A stretch of 32,760 bases of DNA from Acidimicrobiaceae bacterium (GTDB lineage Bacteria; Actinomycetota; Acidimicrobiia; Acidimicrobiales; Ilumatobacteraceae): assembly GCA_024641005.1 (NCBI GenBank), contig JAHEDX010000043.1:1-32760 (forward strand), given 5' to 3'. This document shows positions 1 to 9,730 of this stretch, piece after piece. Position numbers and translations under genes: made by a program. Each line of letters begins with the position of its first letter. The stretch's first letter is position 1. Under the pieces are notes generated by a model. It saw only the letters and a list, made by a program, of their open reading frames with translations, did no database searches and had not been told where the DNA came from.

Positions 1-11
1 ACGATCTCGGC

Positions 12-1274
12 ATGAGCTTCGCCGACGCCATCGCTGGCACGATCGTCGAAGTCGAAGACGGCCAGATGGTGAATGGCACCGTCGTCAAGATCGACAAGGA
101 CGAAGTCCTGCTCGATATCGGCTACAAGAGCGAGGGTGTGATCCCGAGCCGCGAGCTGAGCATCCGCAACGACGTCAACCCGTCTGAGATCGTCAGCCTG
201 GGCGAGGTAGTCGAGGCACTCGTCCTCACCAAGGAAGACAAGGAAGGTCGACTGCTCCTGTCGAAGAAGCGTGCTCAGTACGAGCGTGCGTGGGGCACCA
301 TCGAGGCCAAGAAGGAAGCCGACGAGATCGTCGAGGGTCCGGTCATCGAGGTCGTCAAGGGCGGCCTGATCGTCGACATCGGTCTGCGTGGCTTCCTGCC
401 TGCGTCGCTCGTCGAGCTGCGTCGTGTCCGCGACCTGGCGCCGTATATCGGCACCACCGTGCAGGCGAAGATCATCGAGCTCGACAAGAACCGCAACAAT
501 GTCGTGCTGTCCCGCCGGGCGTACCTCGAAGAGACCCAGAAAGAGACCCGCGACAGCTTCCTCAACAACCTGAAGATCGGCGAGGTCCGCGAGGGCACCG
601 TGTCGTCGGTCGTCAGCTTCGGAGCGTTCGTCGACCTCGGCGGCATGGACGGGCTCATTCACGTCAGCGAACTCTCCTGGAAGCACGTCGATCACCCGGG
701 TTCGGTCGTCGCGGTCGGAGACCCCGTCAAGGTGCAGGTGCTCGACGTCGACTTCAGCCGCGAACGGATCAGCCTGTCGCTCAAGGCGACCCAGGCCGAC
801 CCGTGGCAAGAGTTCGCCGAGACCCACGAAGTCGGCCAGCTCGTCTACGGCCGTGTCACCAAGTTGGTGCAGTTCGGTGCGTTCGTCCAGGTCGGCGATG
901 GCATCGAGGGTCTGGTCCACATCTCCGAGATGTCGGCCCATCACGTCGATTCGCCCGAGCAGGTCGTCACCCCCGGTGAGGAGTTGTGGGTCAAGATCAT
1001 CGATCTCGACCTCGCTCGTCGTCGGATCAGCTTGTCGATCAAGCAGGCCGCCGAAGGTGGCGAGCTCGCAGCCGAGTACCGCGAGCACTTCGAGATCGAC
1101 TCCGAGGGCAACTGGGCGACCAGTAGTGACGAGGTCGAGGCAGCTTGGGCCGAGTACCAGAACGCTGATGCCGGCGCAGCGCCGGCGGCTGCGGAGGTCG
1201 CAGAGGTCGAGGCTCCTGCTGCCGAGGTCGAGGCGCCGGCCGCCGAGGCCGACCCGGCCGCTGACGAGGCCTGA
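12..1274 (+). CDS. rpsA: 30S ribosomal protein S1 (5' end possibly beyond the window)
   Basis: RNA-binding protein of the small ribosomal subunit that helps mRNA docking. Four S1 (OB-fold) repeats are visible, starting near residues 16, 102, 187 and 275; repeats 3 and 4 have the classic SFGAFVDLGGMDGLIHVSELSW and QFGAFVQVGDGIEGLVHISEMS-type cores. After about residue 380 the tail is low-complexity Ala/Glu/Pro with imperfect AEVEAPAAE repeats. The first ATG in the window is at 12, but the reading frame stays open to the left edge (Asp-Leu-Gly immediately before the Met). Actinobacterial S1 proteins usually have a longer leader ending in a similar IND(I/L)G stretch, so the true start is probably upstream of the window. 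coaE follows after 6 nt. Function is certain; the start is not. Confidence 0.95.
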   Translation: MSFADAIAGTIVEVEDGQMVNGTVVKIDKDEVLLDIGYKSEGVIPSRELSIRNDVNPSEIVSLGEVVEALVLTKEDKEGRLLLSKKRAQYERAWGTIEAKKEADEIVEGPVIEVVKGGLIVDIGLRGFLPASLVELRRVRDLAPYIGTTVQAKIIELDKNRNNVVLSRRAYLEETQKETRDSFLNNLKIGEVREGTVSSVVSFGAFVDLGGMDGLIHVSELSWKHVDHPGSVVAVGDPVKVQVLDVDFSRERISLSLKATQADPWQEFAETHEVGQLVYGRVTKLVQFGAFVQVGDGIEGLVHISEMSAHHVDSPEQVVTPGEELWVKIIDLDLARRRISLSIKQAAEGGELAAEYREHFEIDSEGNWATSSDEVEAAWAEYQNADAGAAPAAAEVAEVEAPAAEVEAPAAEADPAADEA

Positions 1275-1280
1275 TCGAAC

Positions 1281-1904
1281 GTGCTCCTGGTCGGGTTGAC
1301 CGGGGGCATCGGCGCCGGCAAGTCCACGGTGTCCGTGCTCCTCGCGGAGCATGGCGCCGTGATCGTCGACGCCGATCAGATCGCGCGCGATCTCCAATCG
1401 GCCGGCTCCCCCCTGCTCGAACGAATGGCCGAACGCTTCGGGTCCCAGATCATCCGCAGCGACGGTTCGCTCGACCGTGCCGCAGTCGCTGCGATCGTGT
1501 TCGGAGAGTCCGACGAGGCCAAGCTGGCGTTGTCCGATCTCAACGGCTTGGTCCATCCGGCGATGCAAGACGAGATCAAACGCCAGATCACGCAACAGGC
1601 CGACACCGATCGCGTGGTCGTTCTCGACTTCCCGCTGCTCGGTGAGAACCCGCGTGACGACATCGCCGCCACGGTCGTGGTCGACGTCGACACCGAAGTC
1701 GCCGTCCAACGGTTGGTCGAGTTCCGCAACATGAACGAGTCGGATGCCCGTAACAGGGTGGCCAGCCAGATCGGTCGTGACGAACGCCTGGCCAAGGCGA
1801 CCCATGTCATCGACAACTCTCGCGGTCTCGACGAACTGCGTGATCAGGTCGACGCGTTGTGGAACGAACTCGTGGCGGTCGGCGGATCGTCCGGGGCGGG
1901 TTGA
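1281..1904 (+). CDS. coaE: Dephospho-CoA kinase
   Basis: Catalyses the last step of coenzyme A synthesis, ATP-dependent phosphorylation of the 3'-OH of dephospho-CoA, in the cytosol. The protein (207 aa) opens with the family signature LLVGLTGGIGAGKST, with the P-loop at residues 8-15, followed by VDADQIARDLQ (the conserved DAD motif). VVLDFPLLGE near residue 115 matches the conserved VxDxPLL(F/G)E motif, and RNRVASQIGRDERLAKATHVIDN near the C-terminus matches the R-x-x-x-Q...A-x-x-V-I-x-N pattern. The length is normal for the single-domain enzyme; the extra GrpB-like domain of some mycobacterial CoaE proteins is absent. GTG start 6 nt after the rpsA stop, with no Shine-Dalgarno, so translation is probably coupled to rpsA. 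The rpsA-coaE-uvrB order is typical of actinobacteria. Confidence 0.96.
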   Translation: MLLVGLTGGIGAGKSTVSVLLAEHGAVIVDADQIARDLQSAGSPLLERMAERFGSQIIRSDGSLDRAAVAAIVFGESDEAKLALSDLNGLVHPAMQDEIKRQITQQADTDRVVVLDFPLLGENPRDDIAATVVVDVDTEVAVQRLVEFRNMNESDARNRVASQIGRDERLAKATHVIDNSRGLDELRDQVDALWNELVAVGGSSGAG

Positions 1905-1907
1905 CGA

Positions 1908-2963
1908 TCAGTCGATCAGCCTCGCCAAGTCGAGCAACGCCTCGACCTCACCGGCGTGCTGTTCGCCCGTAGGTACGAAGCCGAGTGCCATGTAGAAGCG
2001 GGCGGGGGAGCCCACGACATCCGGAACGAAGTCGACCTGGATGTGCGTGCAGCCTTCCGCTCGACGCCGGTGGGCGATGTCGAGCACGACGCGTCTGCCG
2101 ATGCCGCGGCCCTGATGGCGCGGATCGATCAGGAACCGCCACAGGTAGGGGTGCGGTCGGCCGACATAGGGCTCGGCCATCATCACGAAGCCGACGATGT
2201 CGCCGTCGGCCTCGACGGCTCGAATCCAGGGCTGGATCGTTTCGCCTCGAACGGTCGGAGGTACGAGCGCCTCGGCGAGGGAGGCCAGTACCGGGGCAAC
2301 GAGTTCCCGTTGCGAGAACGCCGGATCGATCGATCCGACAGCGCTCACGTTGTCGTGCGTGATCTCGATCAACCTGACTTCGAGGGGTGGCCCGGTCGGC
2401 CGCGAGCGCCAGGCCTTCCAGTCGTCCTCGAGTAGCGAGAATCGGGTGTCGTCGGCCCATTCGTCGCGGACGAATGCCGAGCGTCGGGCCGTCCCGACGT
2501 ACTCGAACCCGCATCGTTCGAGGACCCGCGCCGAAGCGAGGTTGCGTGGGTCGATCGTTGCGACGATCCGGTGCACTCGCCGTCGCCGAAACAGCCAGTC
2601 CACCACGGCGCCGACGGCTTCCTGTGCGAATCCTCGTCCCTGATGTTCGGGGGCCAGGGTGTAGCCGAGGATGGCGAACGTCGTGTCGTCGTCGAGCCAG
2701 ACCGCTACGTCCCCGATGATGCCTGTGCCCCCGTCGATCGCCAGTTGCACCCAGCCGCCGGCGGTGGGCCCGTTCAGGACTTCGAGTTCGTCGACCAATT
2801 CGTGTGCAAGGTCGCGGGTGTAGGGAAGGGGCCAGTCCTGGAACCGTGCGACGGATTCGATGTTGCGATAGCGCGTGAACTCGGTGACGTCGTCGCGTCC
2901 GAGCATTCGAATGGTCAATCGCTCGGTCTCGATCACGATCGATCGCTGGTTCGGCACCTTCAC
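1908..2963 (-). CDS. Tandem-GNAT N-acetyltransferase (two fused domains)
   Basis: Two complete GCN5-related acetyltransferase domains lie in one continuous frame (351 aa from the GTG at 2963). Domain 1 is RimJ/RimL-like: IETERLTIRML opening, acetyl-CoA loop HQGRGFAQEA, then NLASARVLERCGFEYVG. Domain 2 is an ordinary GNAT with its own loop HQGRGIGRRVVL and a C-terminal PARFYMALGFVPTG. Both pyrophosphate-binding loops look intact, so both halves may bind acetyl-CoA; the substrate is unknown. Start: GTG 2963 has GAGG 6 nt upstream; GTG 2936 would give MIETERLTIR, a very common family N-terminus, and is the main alternative. The open frame extends further upstream, but that part is Arg/Pro-rich and overlaps the divergent gene, so I exclude it. 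The gene converges on coaE with 3 nt between stops. Confidence 0.88.
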   Translation of the reverse strand: MKVPNQRSIVIETERLTIRMLGRDDVTEFTRYRNIESVARFQDWPLPYTRDLAHELVDELEVLNGPTAGGWVQLAIDGGTGIIGDVAVWLDDDTTFAILGYTLAPEHQGRGFAQEAVGAVVDWLFRRRRVHRIVATIDPRNLASARVLERCGFEYVGTARRSAFVRDEWADDTRFSLLEDDWKAWRSRPTGPPLEVRLIEITHDNVSAVGSIDPAFSQRELVAPVLASLAEALVPPTVRGETIQPWIRAVEADGDIVGFVMMAEPYVGRPHPYLWRFLIDPRHQGRGIGRRVVLDIAHRRRAEGCTHIQVDFVPDVVGSPARFYMALGFVPTGEQHAGEVEALLDLARLID

Positions 2964-3010
2964 ATTCAACCTCGTACGCGCGGCCGGCGTGGAGCCGGGT
3001 CCGATGGTCG

Positions 3011-3016
3011 TACGCT
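3011..3016 (+). promoter_or_regulatory. Candidate leaderless -10 element of the YhhN-like gene
   Basis: TACGCT (TANNNT) ends 6 nt before the GTG at 3023, the position expected for a -10 box when the mRNA begins at the start codon. No -35 is obvious. One of about a dozen such sites in the window. Confidence 0.45.
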
Positions 3017-3022
3017 CGGAGC

Positions 3023-3664
3023 GTGACATCGACGGTGCTCTTGATGGTGGCGGCGGTGCTCGCGGTGATCGATTGGTGGGCCGTGTGGATGCGTAAGCCG
3101 ACCGTCGAGCGACTCGCCAAGCCGGCGACGATGGCAGCACTGGTCGCCGTCGCCTCGGTGGCCGGCGATGTGTCGGGCGACGTCCGACTCTGGCTTGTCG
3201 TCGGAGCTCTGTTCGGGCTGATCGGTGACGTCGCTCTGCTCGGAGCGGGTGAAGCGGCATTCATGGCCGGACTCGGAGCGTTCGCAGTGGGGCACTTGGC
3301 GTATGTGGTGGCAGCGCTGTTCGTCGGTTTCGACGCCGCTTGGGCGATTCCCGGCGTCGCGTTCATGGTGGCGCTGCTGGGCTATCGCTTCGCCGCCCAA
3401 ACCGTTCCGGGGGCTCGTCGCGAAGGCGGACCCGTGCTCGCCGGCGCCGTCGTGTTCTATGCCGTGGTGATCTCGGCGATGGTCGTGACGTCTTGGGCTA
3501 CTGCGGTGTGGCTCGCAGCGGCAGGCGCGATGTTGTTCGCGCTCAGCGACTGGGTGCTCGGATACCAACGGTTCGTGCGGCCACTGCCGGGCCGAGGCGT
3601 GTCGGTGATCGTGCCGTACCACTTGGGGCAGGCGTTGCTCATCATCGGGCTCGCCACTTCGTGA
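3023..3664 (+). CDS. YhhN/TMEM86-family membrane protein (lysoplasmalogenase-like)
   Basis: Polytopic membrane protein of 213 aa with about 7-8 hydrophobic segments. Family hallmarks are GLIGDVALLG near residue 74 (the conserved Gly-Asp of YhhN proteins), FMAGLGAFAVGHLAYVVA shortly after it, and a C-terminal ALSDWVLGYQRF followed by VPYHLGQALLIIG, matching the family's SD...F...YxxxQ pattern. Characterised eukaryotic members (TMEM86) hydrolyse the vinyl ether bond of lysoplasmalogens; bacterial members are mostly uncharacterised, so the exact reaction is an inference. The GTG start at 3023 gives MTSTVLLMVAAVLAVIDWW, a normal first membrane helix. It is divergent from the GNAT gene, and the cyclotransferase-like gene follows 27 nt downstream with its own -10-like box. 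Confidence 0.85.
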   Translation: MTSTVLLMVAAVLAVIDWWAVWMRKPTVERLAKPATMAALVAVASVAGDVSGDVRLWLVVGALFGLIGDVALLGAGEAAFMAGLGAFAVGHLAYVVAALFVGFDAAWAIPGVAFMVALLGYRFAAQTVPGARREGGPVLAGAVVFYAVVISAMVVTSWATAVWLAAAGAMLFALSDWVLGYQRFVRPLPGRGVSVIVPYHLGQALLIIGLATS

Positions 3665-3678
3665 ACGAACGATGCCGT

Positions 3679-3684
3679 TATCGT
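3679..3684 (+). promoter_or_regulatory. Candidate leaderless -10 element of the cyclotransferase-like gene
   Basis: TATCGT lies 7 nt before the ATG at 3692 in the short gap between the two genes. No Shine-Dalgarno is present, consistent with a transcript starting at or next to the ATG. Confidence 0.45.
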
Positions 3685-3691
3685 TCCGACG

Positions 3692-4288
3692 ATGTCTGGG
3701 GTCTGGGTGTTCGGATACGGATCGCTCGTCAGCCCCGACTCGTTCGGGCAGACGCTGGGTCGCCGGCCTCGACTCGGGGTCGACTTCTTCGAGGCGGAGA
3801 TTTCTGGGTTCGGCAGGCGCTGGAACTACGGATCGCTCCGCGCGACGGGCCGAGCGCCCGACGACTCGGGCGTCGTACGCGAGTGGGCGATAGTTGCCCT
3901 CGGCGTCACGCGCGCTGCCGGTGAGACCGTCAACGGGGTGATCGGTTGGGTGTCGAACGACGAACTCGTCGGGCTCGACCGTCGCGAGGCGTACTATGAC
4001 CGGGTCGACGTGTCGATGGTCGCTTCCGTCATCGGGCCTATCGAGATCGCGTCGCCGATCGTGACCTATGTGCCTCGTACCGAGCCCGTCGAACGGTACG
4101 AGCGTGCGAGGGACCGGGGCGAGGCAGCCGTCGATCGACGGTATTTCGACCTCGTCGATGCGGCGTTCGCCGACTTGGGCGCCGATCGGCGCGAGCGTTA
4201 CCACGCCACGACTCCAGCTCCGGACATACCAATTCTCGCGCTGCAGCGCGACACCGTCGCTCACTATCAGGTCGCCCGCACCGACTGA
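3692..4288 (+). CDS. Gamma-glutamylcyclotransferase-family protein
   Basis: A 198-aa protein with the GGCT fold signature. The N-terminal VWVFGYGSLV is the substrate-binding loop (consensus YGSN/L), and ELVGLDRREAYYDRVDV near residue 95 supplies the conserved LDxxE, whose glutamate is the catalytic acid/base in the family. Known members cyclise gamma-glutamyl peptides or amines to 5-oxoproline (ChaC, GGCT, GGACT groups); which substrate applies here cannot be read from the sequence. In the middle, SGFGRRWNYGS and a loop containing YVPRTEPVERYERA resemble bacterial homologues of about 200 aa. The gene ends 51 nt before the uvrB ATG; uvrB has its own SOS-type promoter, so the two are probably separate units. 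Confidence 0.85.
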   Translation: MSGVWVFGYGSLVSPDSFGQTLGRRPRLGVDFFEAEISGFGRRWNYGSLRATGRAPDDSGVVREWAIVALGVTRAAGETVNGVIGWVSNDELVGLDRREAYYDRVDVSMVASVIGPIEIASPIVTYVPRTEPVERYERARDRGEAAVDRRYFDLVDAAFADLGADRRERYHATTPAPDIPILALQRDTVAHYQVARTD

Positions 4289-4307
4289 TCCCCAAGGGCG
4301 GACCGTG

Positions 4308-4323
4308 TCGAACGTTCGTTCGA
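4308..4323 (+). promoter_or_regulatory. LexA operator (SOS box) of uvrB
   Basis: TCGAACGTTCGTTCGA is a perfect TCGAAC-N4-GTTCGA palindrome, the actinobacterial/Gram-positive LexA-binding consensus. It ends 16 nt before the uvrB ATG and just upstream of a TAGCAT -10-like hexamer (4327-4332), so bound LexA would occlude RNA polymerase. Derepression after RecA-stimulated LexA cleavage is the expected behaviour. Confidence 0.9.
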
Positions 4324-4326
4324 TGA

Positions 4327-4332
4327 TAGCAT
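4327..4332 (+). promoter_or_regulatory. Candidate leaderless -10 element of uvrB
   Basis: TAGCAT lies 7 nt before the ATG at 4340 and 3 nt after the LexA box. There is no Shine-Dalgarno, so a leaderless SOS-controlled transcript is likely. Confidence 0.5.
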
Positions 4333-4339
4333 CTTGGTC

Positions 4340-6406
4340 ATGTCCGACATCGTGACGACCGACAGTTCGTCCGGCAGCTCGCGCACCGAGGCCCGCTTTC
4401 GGGTCGTCTCCGATTTCGAGCCCGCGGGTGACCAACCCAAGGCGATCGAGCAGTTGGCACGCGGTATCGAACACGGTGAGCGCTTCCAGACCTTGCTGGG
4501 CATCACCGGCTCGGGCAAGTCGGCCACGATGGCGTGGGCGATCGAGCGGGTCCAGCGGCCGACGCTGATCCTCGCCCCCAACAAGAGCCTGGCGGCACAG
4601 CTCGCCCAGGAGATGCGCGAGTTCTTTCCCGACAATCGCGTCGAGTACTTCGTCAGCTATTACGACTATTACCAGCCCGAGGCGTACATCCCGTCGAGCG
4701 ACACGTTCATCGAGAAGGACAGTTCGGTCAACGACGAGATCGATCGTCTGCGTCACTCGGCCACCGCGGCGCTACTCACGCGGCGAGACGTCATCGTGGT
4801 CGCCTCCGTCAGTTGCATCTACGGCATGGGTAACCCCGACGAGTACAAGGGGCAACTGCTCGATCTCAGCACCGGCGTCGACTACGACATGCGCAACATT
4901 CTGCGCCGCCTCGTCGACATGCAGTACGACCGCAACGATGCGACACTCGGCCGGGGCAAGTTCCGGGTTCGCGGCGACACGATCGAGGTGCATCCGGCCT
5001 ACGAGGAGACAGTGCTGCGGATCGAGATGTTCGGTGACACGATCGACCGTCTCACGCGTATCGACCCATTGACCGGTGAAACTCTCGAGGACATGAAACG
5101 TGCGGTCGTCTTTCCGGCGACGCACTATGTCGCGGGAAACGAGCGCCTCGCGATCGCCATGCAGAAGATCGAACACGAGTTGCAGGTGCAACTCAAGGCG
5201 TTCGAGGAGGAGGGCAAGCTGCTCGAGGCGCAGCGACTCCGCATGCGCACCCAGTACGACCTCGAGATGATCAGCGAGCTCGGGTACTGCAACGGCATCG
5301 AGAACTACTCGATGCACATCGACGGTCGCGAGTACGGCGAGCCACCGTTCACCTTGCTCGATTACTTCCCCGACGACTTTCTGCTGGTCATCGACGAGAG
5401 TCATGTCGCGGTGCCGCAGTTGCACGGCCAGTTCGCCGGAGATCGCAGTCGCAAAGACATGCTGGTCCAGCACGGCTTCCGGTTGCCGTCGGCGCGCGAC
5501 AACCGGCCGCTCACGTTCGAAGAGGTGCTCGAACGCATCAACCAGTGTGTGTTCCTGTCGGCCACACCGAGTCCGTACGAGCTTCGGGTGTCGACGCAGA
5601 TCGTCGAGCAGATCGTGCGGCCGACCGGTCTGGTCGACCCCGAGGTGATCGTTCGTCCCACGAAGGGCCAGATCGACGATCTGATCGAAATGGTCAACGG
5701 ACGGGTCACCAAGGGCGAGCGGGTGCTCGTCACCACGCTCACGAAGAAGATGGCAGAGGACCTCACCGACTACCTCCTCGAGCAGGGGCTGCGGGTGCGC
5801 TACCTGCACTCCAACATCGACACGATCCAGCGAATCGAGATCCTGCGAGCGCTCCGTCTCGGTGAGTTCGATGTGCTGGTCGGCATCAACCTGCTTCGCG
5901 AAGGGCTCGACCTGCCCGAGGTGTCGCTGGTCTGCATCCTCGATGCCGACAAGGAGGGCTTCCTGCGGTCCGAGACCTCGCTGATCCAGATGATCGGCCG
6001 TGCCGCTCGCAACGTCGCCGGCCAAGTGGTGATGTATGCCGACCGGGTCACCGATTCGATGCAGCGGGCGATCGGCGAGACCCAGCGTCGCCGCCAACTG
6101 CAACTCGCCTACAACGAAGAACATGGCATCGATCCTCAGACGATCCGCAAGGCCGTCGGCGACATCTTGTCGTTGCTGCGGCCGGCTGAAGGTTCGCCGA
6201 TCCCGGGCAAGGACAAACGCCGTCAGCGTGAGCGCGACAAGGTGCAGCGCGAGCTCAGGTCGCTTCCGCAGCAAGAACTCGGTCGGCTGATTCAAACGCT
6301 CGAGGAAGAGATGCATGAAGCCTCGGCCGAGTTGAAGTTCGAGTATGCGGCCAGGCTCCGTGACGAGATCAACGATCTGAGACGGGAGATCCGAGACGCA
6401 CAGTAG
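4340..6406 (+). CDS. uvrB: Excinuclease ABC subunit B
   Basis: Damage-verification helicase of nucleotide excision repair; it is loaded onto DNA by UvrA and then recruits UvrC. From the ATG at 4340 it is 688 aa, normal length. Visible elements: Walker A GITGSGKS at about residues 54-61; the beta-hairpin [12 protein letters not shown] near 107-118 that inserts between DNA strands; the DEAD-type box VIDESHV near 350; helicase motif [14 protein letters not shown] and motif [11 protein letters not shown]; and the C-terminal UVR motif ([27 protein letters not shown] region, about 645-680) that contacts UvrC. A TTG at 4334 is in frame, but ATG 4340 fits the -10/LexA arrangement better. It is preceded by a perfect LexA box. 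No transcription terminator is visible in the 27 nt before the convergent gene. Confidence 0.98.
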   Translation: MSDIVTTDSSSGSSRTEARFRVVSDFEPAGDQPKAIEQLARGIEHGERFQTLLGITGSGKSATMAWAIERVQRPTLILAPNKSLAAQLAQEMREFFPDNRVEYFVSYYDYYQPEAYIPSSDTFIEKDSSVNDEIDRLRHSATAALLTRRDVIVVASVSCIYGMGNPDEYKGQLLDLSTGVDYDMRNILRRLVDMQYDRNDATLGRGKFRVRGDTIEVHPAYEETVLRIEMFGDTIDRLTRIDPLTGETLEDMKRAVVFPATHYVAGNERLAIAMQKIEHELQVQLKAFEEEGKLLEAQRLRMRTQYDLEMISELGYCNGIENYSMHIDGREYGEPPFTLLDYFPDDFLLVIDESHVAVPQLHGQFAGDRSRKDMLVQHGFRLPSARDNRPLTFEEVLERINQCVFLSATPSPYELRVSTQIVEQIVRPTGLVDPEVIVRPTKGQIDDLIEMVNGRVTKGERVLVTTLTKKMAEDLTDYLLEQGLRVRYLHSNIDTIQRIEILRALRLGEFDVLVGINLLREGLDLPEVSLVCILDADKEGFLRSETSLIQMIGRAARNVAGQVVMYADRVTDSMQRAIGETQRRRQLQLAYNEEHGIDPQTIRKAVGDILSLLRPAEGSPIPGKDKRRQRERDKVQRELRSLPQQELGRLIQTLEEEMHEASAELKFEYAARLRDEINDLRREIRDAQ

Positions 6407-6433
6407 GTGGTCGTCGACGCGACCCGCCGGTCG

Positions 6434-6967
6434 TCAGCTTCGTTCGGGTGTTCGGGTTCGCAGCAATGCGAGCACGGCCAGGCCTGCGATTGGCAGCCCG
6501 ACGATCAACGGACGCATGCTCCATCGATCCACCTGGGCCACCGTGCCGGTGACGACCACACCGATCACGGTTGCACCGATGACTTGGGCGAGTGCCCTTG
6601 CATCTGGACGGGTCGTCTGTACCGGGGCGGTGGTGATGAGTCGGCGGGCGAGGTGGGCAGATTCGCACGCGAGCAGGATCAGTACGGCCCCGACTGCAGC
6701 GACGACGCCGCGGTCGACGGTCGCGTCCTGCGGGACGATCGCGATCATCAGCACGCCTGCAGACGTTCCGAGGTGCAGGCCGCCTCGAAAGCGGCTCGCG
6801 CCGGCGAAGCCGTAGAGCGACGCGACGCCCAGCAGCAAGCGGACCCACGACGAGTCTCCACCTGCGGCGAGCGAGACCGACATCGAGGCGGCGGCCGCGC
6901 TGATCGAGATCGTGGTCCAGCAGTGCACCAGGCGTCGTGTTCGACGTTCGAGCGTGACCGCCTTCAT
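6434..6967 (-). CDS. Hypothetical integral membrane protein, last gene of the MoxR operon
   Basis: I recognise no family. The 177-aa protein has about six hydrophobic segments (roughly residues 18-38, 41-57, 66-80, 86-104, 125-146 and 152-170) with short Arg-rich loops, and no catalytic motif I can name. It starts with an ATG that overlaps the DUF58 stop by 4 nt (ATGA), so it is almost certainly translationally coupled. In better-known MoxR-DUF58 clusters a large transglutaminase-like membrane protein (TgpA/DUF3488) often sits in this neighbourhood; this protein is far too short to contain the transglutaminase core but might replace its membrane part. That is speculation. Confidence 0.8.
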   Translation of the reverse strand: MKAVTLERRTRRLVHCWTTISISAAAASMSVSLAAGGDSSWVRLLLGVASLYGFAGASRFRGGLHLGTSAGVLMIAIVPQDATVDRGVVAAVGAVLILLACESAHLARRLITTAPVQTTRPDARALAQVIGATVIGVVVTGTVAQVDRWSMRPLIVGLPIAGLAVLALLRTRTPERS

Positions 6968-8285
6968 GCCGACGTCAGGTTCCGTGTGGGCAGACGCATC
7001 AGCGCCCTGGCCGTGGCGAGCCCGTCGTCGTCGGAGTGCGACACGATCACTGGAATTCCGTTTCGCCTGAGCGCCGCGATCCGTTCGTTGAACACGAGAT
7101 CACGGATCCGGACAATCGTGTCAGGCAAGCTCGGCGCTCTGGCTCGAAGGTCGTCGCCGGTGTCTATCGCAATGACCTCTACGCGGTGTCCGTGACCTCG
7201 CAATGACATGAGGGTCTCGATCGTTCTGGGTCGTGCCAGCGGACTCACTGCCACGACGGTCGCTGACGGCGGAACGTGTCCGTGAGTGCGAACGGTCGGG
7301 TTGCGGAACGGGTCGGCACTCGACACCGCCGTCTCCAGGAGGGCTGCGAACAGGGCGTACTTGGCCCGGCGACCCGACTGCGGGGTGAGCCACAGCGGGC
7401 GGGCCCCTTCGACCATGATCCCGACCCGATCGTTGCCCGCGAGATGGGAGCTCAACAGCGTCCATGCGATCCGGCCGGCGCGGACGATGACGTCGAGCCC
7501 GATCTCGGAATGGCGGCGAAGGGCATCCGGGAAGGTATCGATCACGATCATGACGTCGCCGGCGCGCTCCGGTAGGCGCTGGTTGACGGCCGGCTCGTCC
7601 CGGCGCAGCGTCGCCGACCAATTGAGGTCGCGCATTCGGTCGCCGGGGCGGTAGTCGCGGACCTCGGCGAAGTCGTAGCCGCCGGAGTGCACCGATCTCG
7701 TGGGGTGAGCGCCTGCGGTGGCAGGCGCGCGATCGATGCGGAGCAGCTCGTCGAGCCGCCGCGCACTGGGCAGGACGGTGATGCAGGGCAGCTCGACCAG
7801 GGAGGAGCGGCGTTCGAAGAGAGAGCCGTGGTCGATCAACCTGACCTCCACGGTGCCGGGAGCGAAATGACCCCACCGTTCGGCGAGCATCTGCATCTCC
7901 ACACCGACTGGTCGATCGACGCCTACTGGGATCGCCCACGCCCAGGGCAGACCGTCGACCGGGATGATCGAATCGGTTGCGGGAGCGACGGTCAGTTCGA
8001 TCGCGTACGTGGGCGGGGCGTTGACGTCGATCCGGCAGGTGACGACATCGCCCTCGACGCAGCGTTCGGTGTCGAGGACGACCGAGACGGCGATCGGGGC
8101 CGGTGTGCGCCGGCGTCCGCCGAACACCAAGGCGATCACAAATGGGACTGCGATCAGGATCAAGCGGAGGCCGCCGTCGTAGACGCCGGCAAGAATCGCT
8201 GTGATCGAGATCAGGCCGTAGAGCGGCACGCGTTCGTCATAGCGCGCGGGTAGATCGCGTCGCACCGTGACCGGATCGCTGCCGC

Positions 8286-8289
<4 letters not shown>
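6964..8289 (-). CDS. DUF58 domain-containing membrane-anchored protein
   Basis: A 441-aa protein from the ATG at 8289. Two N-terminal membrane helices (about residues 24-38 and 42-56) precede a soluble region. The DUF58 signature is clear in the middle: GGYDFAEVRDYRPGDRMR, then DLNWSATLRRDEPAVNQ and VMIVIDTF, the last resembling the start of a vWA-like domain. DUF58 proteins almost always pair with MoxR AAA+ ATPases, and the pair is thought to act as a chaperone/assembly or metal-insertion system; the client is unknown here. The start is chosen because its ATGA overlaps the moxR stop by 4 nt; ATG 8295 is an alternative. The stop overlaps the next gene by 4 nt. A longer N-terminal extension would overlap moxR and is rejected. 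Confidence 0.9.
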
Positions 8290-9253
<964 letters not shown>

Positions 9254-9257
<4 letters not shown>

Positions 9258-9730
9258 AGGGTTTCCACCTCGTTGAGCAGTTGTGGCAGGACGCGGATCG
9301 AGAGGTCGACAGCGTCGTCTCGATCAGCGGTCAGGACGACCCACATCTGGGCGGTCACGAGTCTCTCGATCGCATCGTGATCAGTCGCGTTGTCGAGATG
9401 GAGGCGGTGCCGGTCGATGAGCCGTCCCCGGCATGCCTCGGCGATGTGTTCGACCACGAGCGCCGGCACGCGGCCGTCGCTGCCCTCGATCGAGCGCACC
9501 AACTCGGCCACGTCGGGAGTCTCGATTCGGGGTGCCGCCGGGGGGTCCGGAAACACGAATGGGCTTGCTGCCGTTGACTCGAGACCACCCCATTGCTCGC
9601 GTGCCAATGTGGCGACAGCGGCGAGGGTGGCACACGCCACCAGTATCTGGGCGCCGCGTCCTGCGAACTCGGGCCGCGTCAGTCCCGCTGCGAGTAACAC
9701 GACGGACAGGGTGATCAGCGCGTACCTCAC
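9254..9730 (-). CDS. Hypothetical small membrane protein of the MoxR operon
   Basis: No family recognised. The 158-aa protein has two N-terminal hydrophobic helices (about residues 4-19 and 27-43) and then a soluble, acidic domain that includes ETPDVAELVRSIEG and HIAEACRGRLIDRHRLHLD. It lies between the DUF4129 gene and moxR, overlapping both by 4 nt (GTGA at its start, ATG within the next overlap), so its role is probably tied to the MoxR/DUF58 system. Small two-helix proteins at this position occur in several actinobacterial MoxR clusters. GTG start. Confidence 0.82.

Noticed and set aside
1150..1270. Short direct repeats in the rpsA tail (GCCGAGGTCGAGG)
   Set aside because: They encode a low-complexity Ala/Glu/Pro tail common in actinobacterial S1 proteins; not a mobile or regulatory repeat.
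4772..6316. 514-codon minus-strand open frame opposite uvrB
   Set aside because: Antisense of uvrB with no motif of its own.
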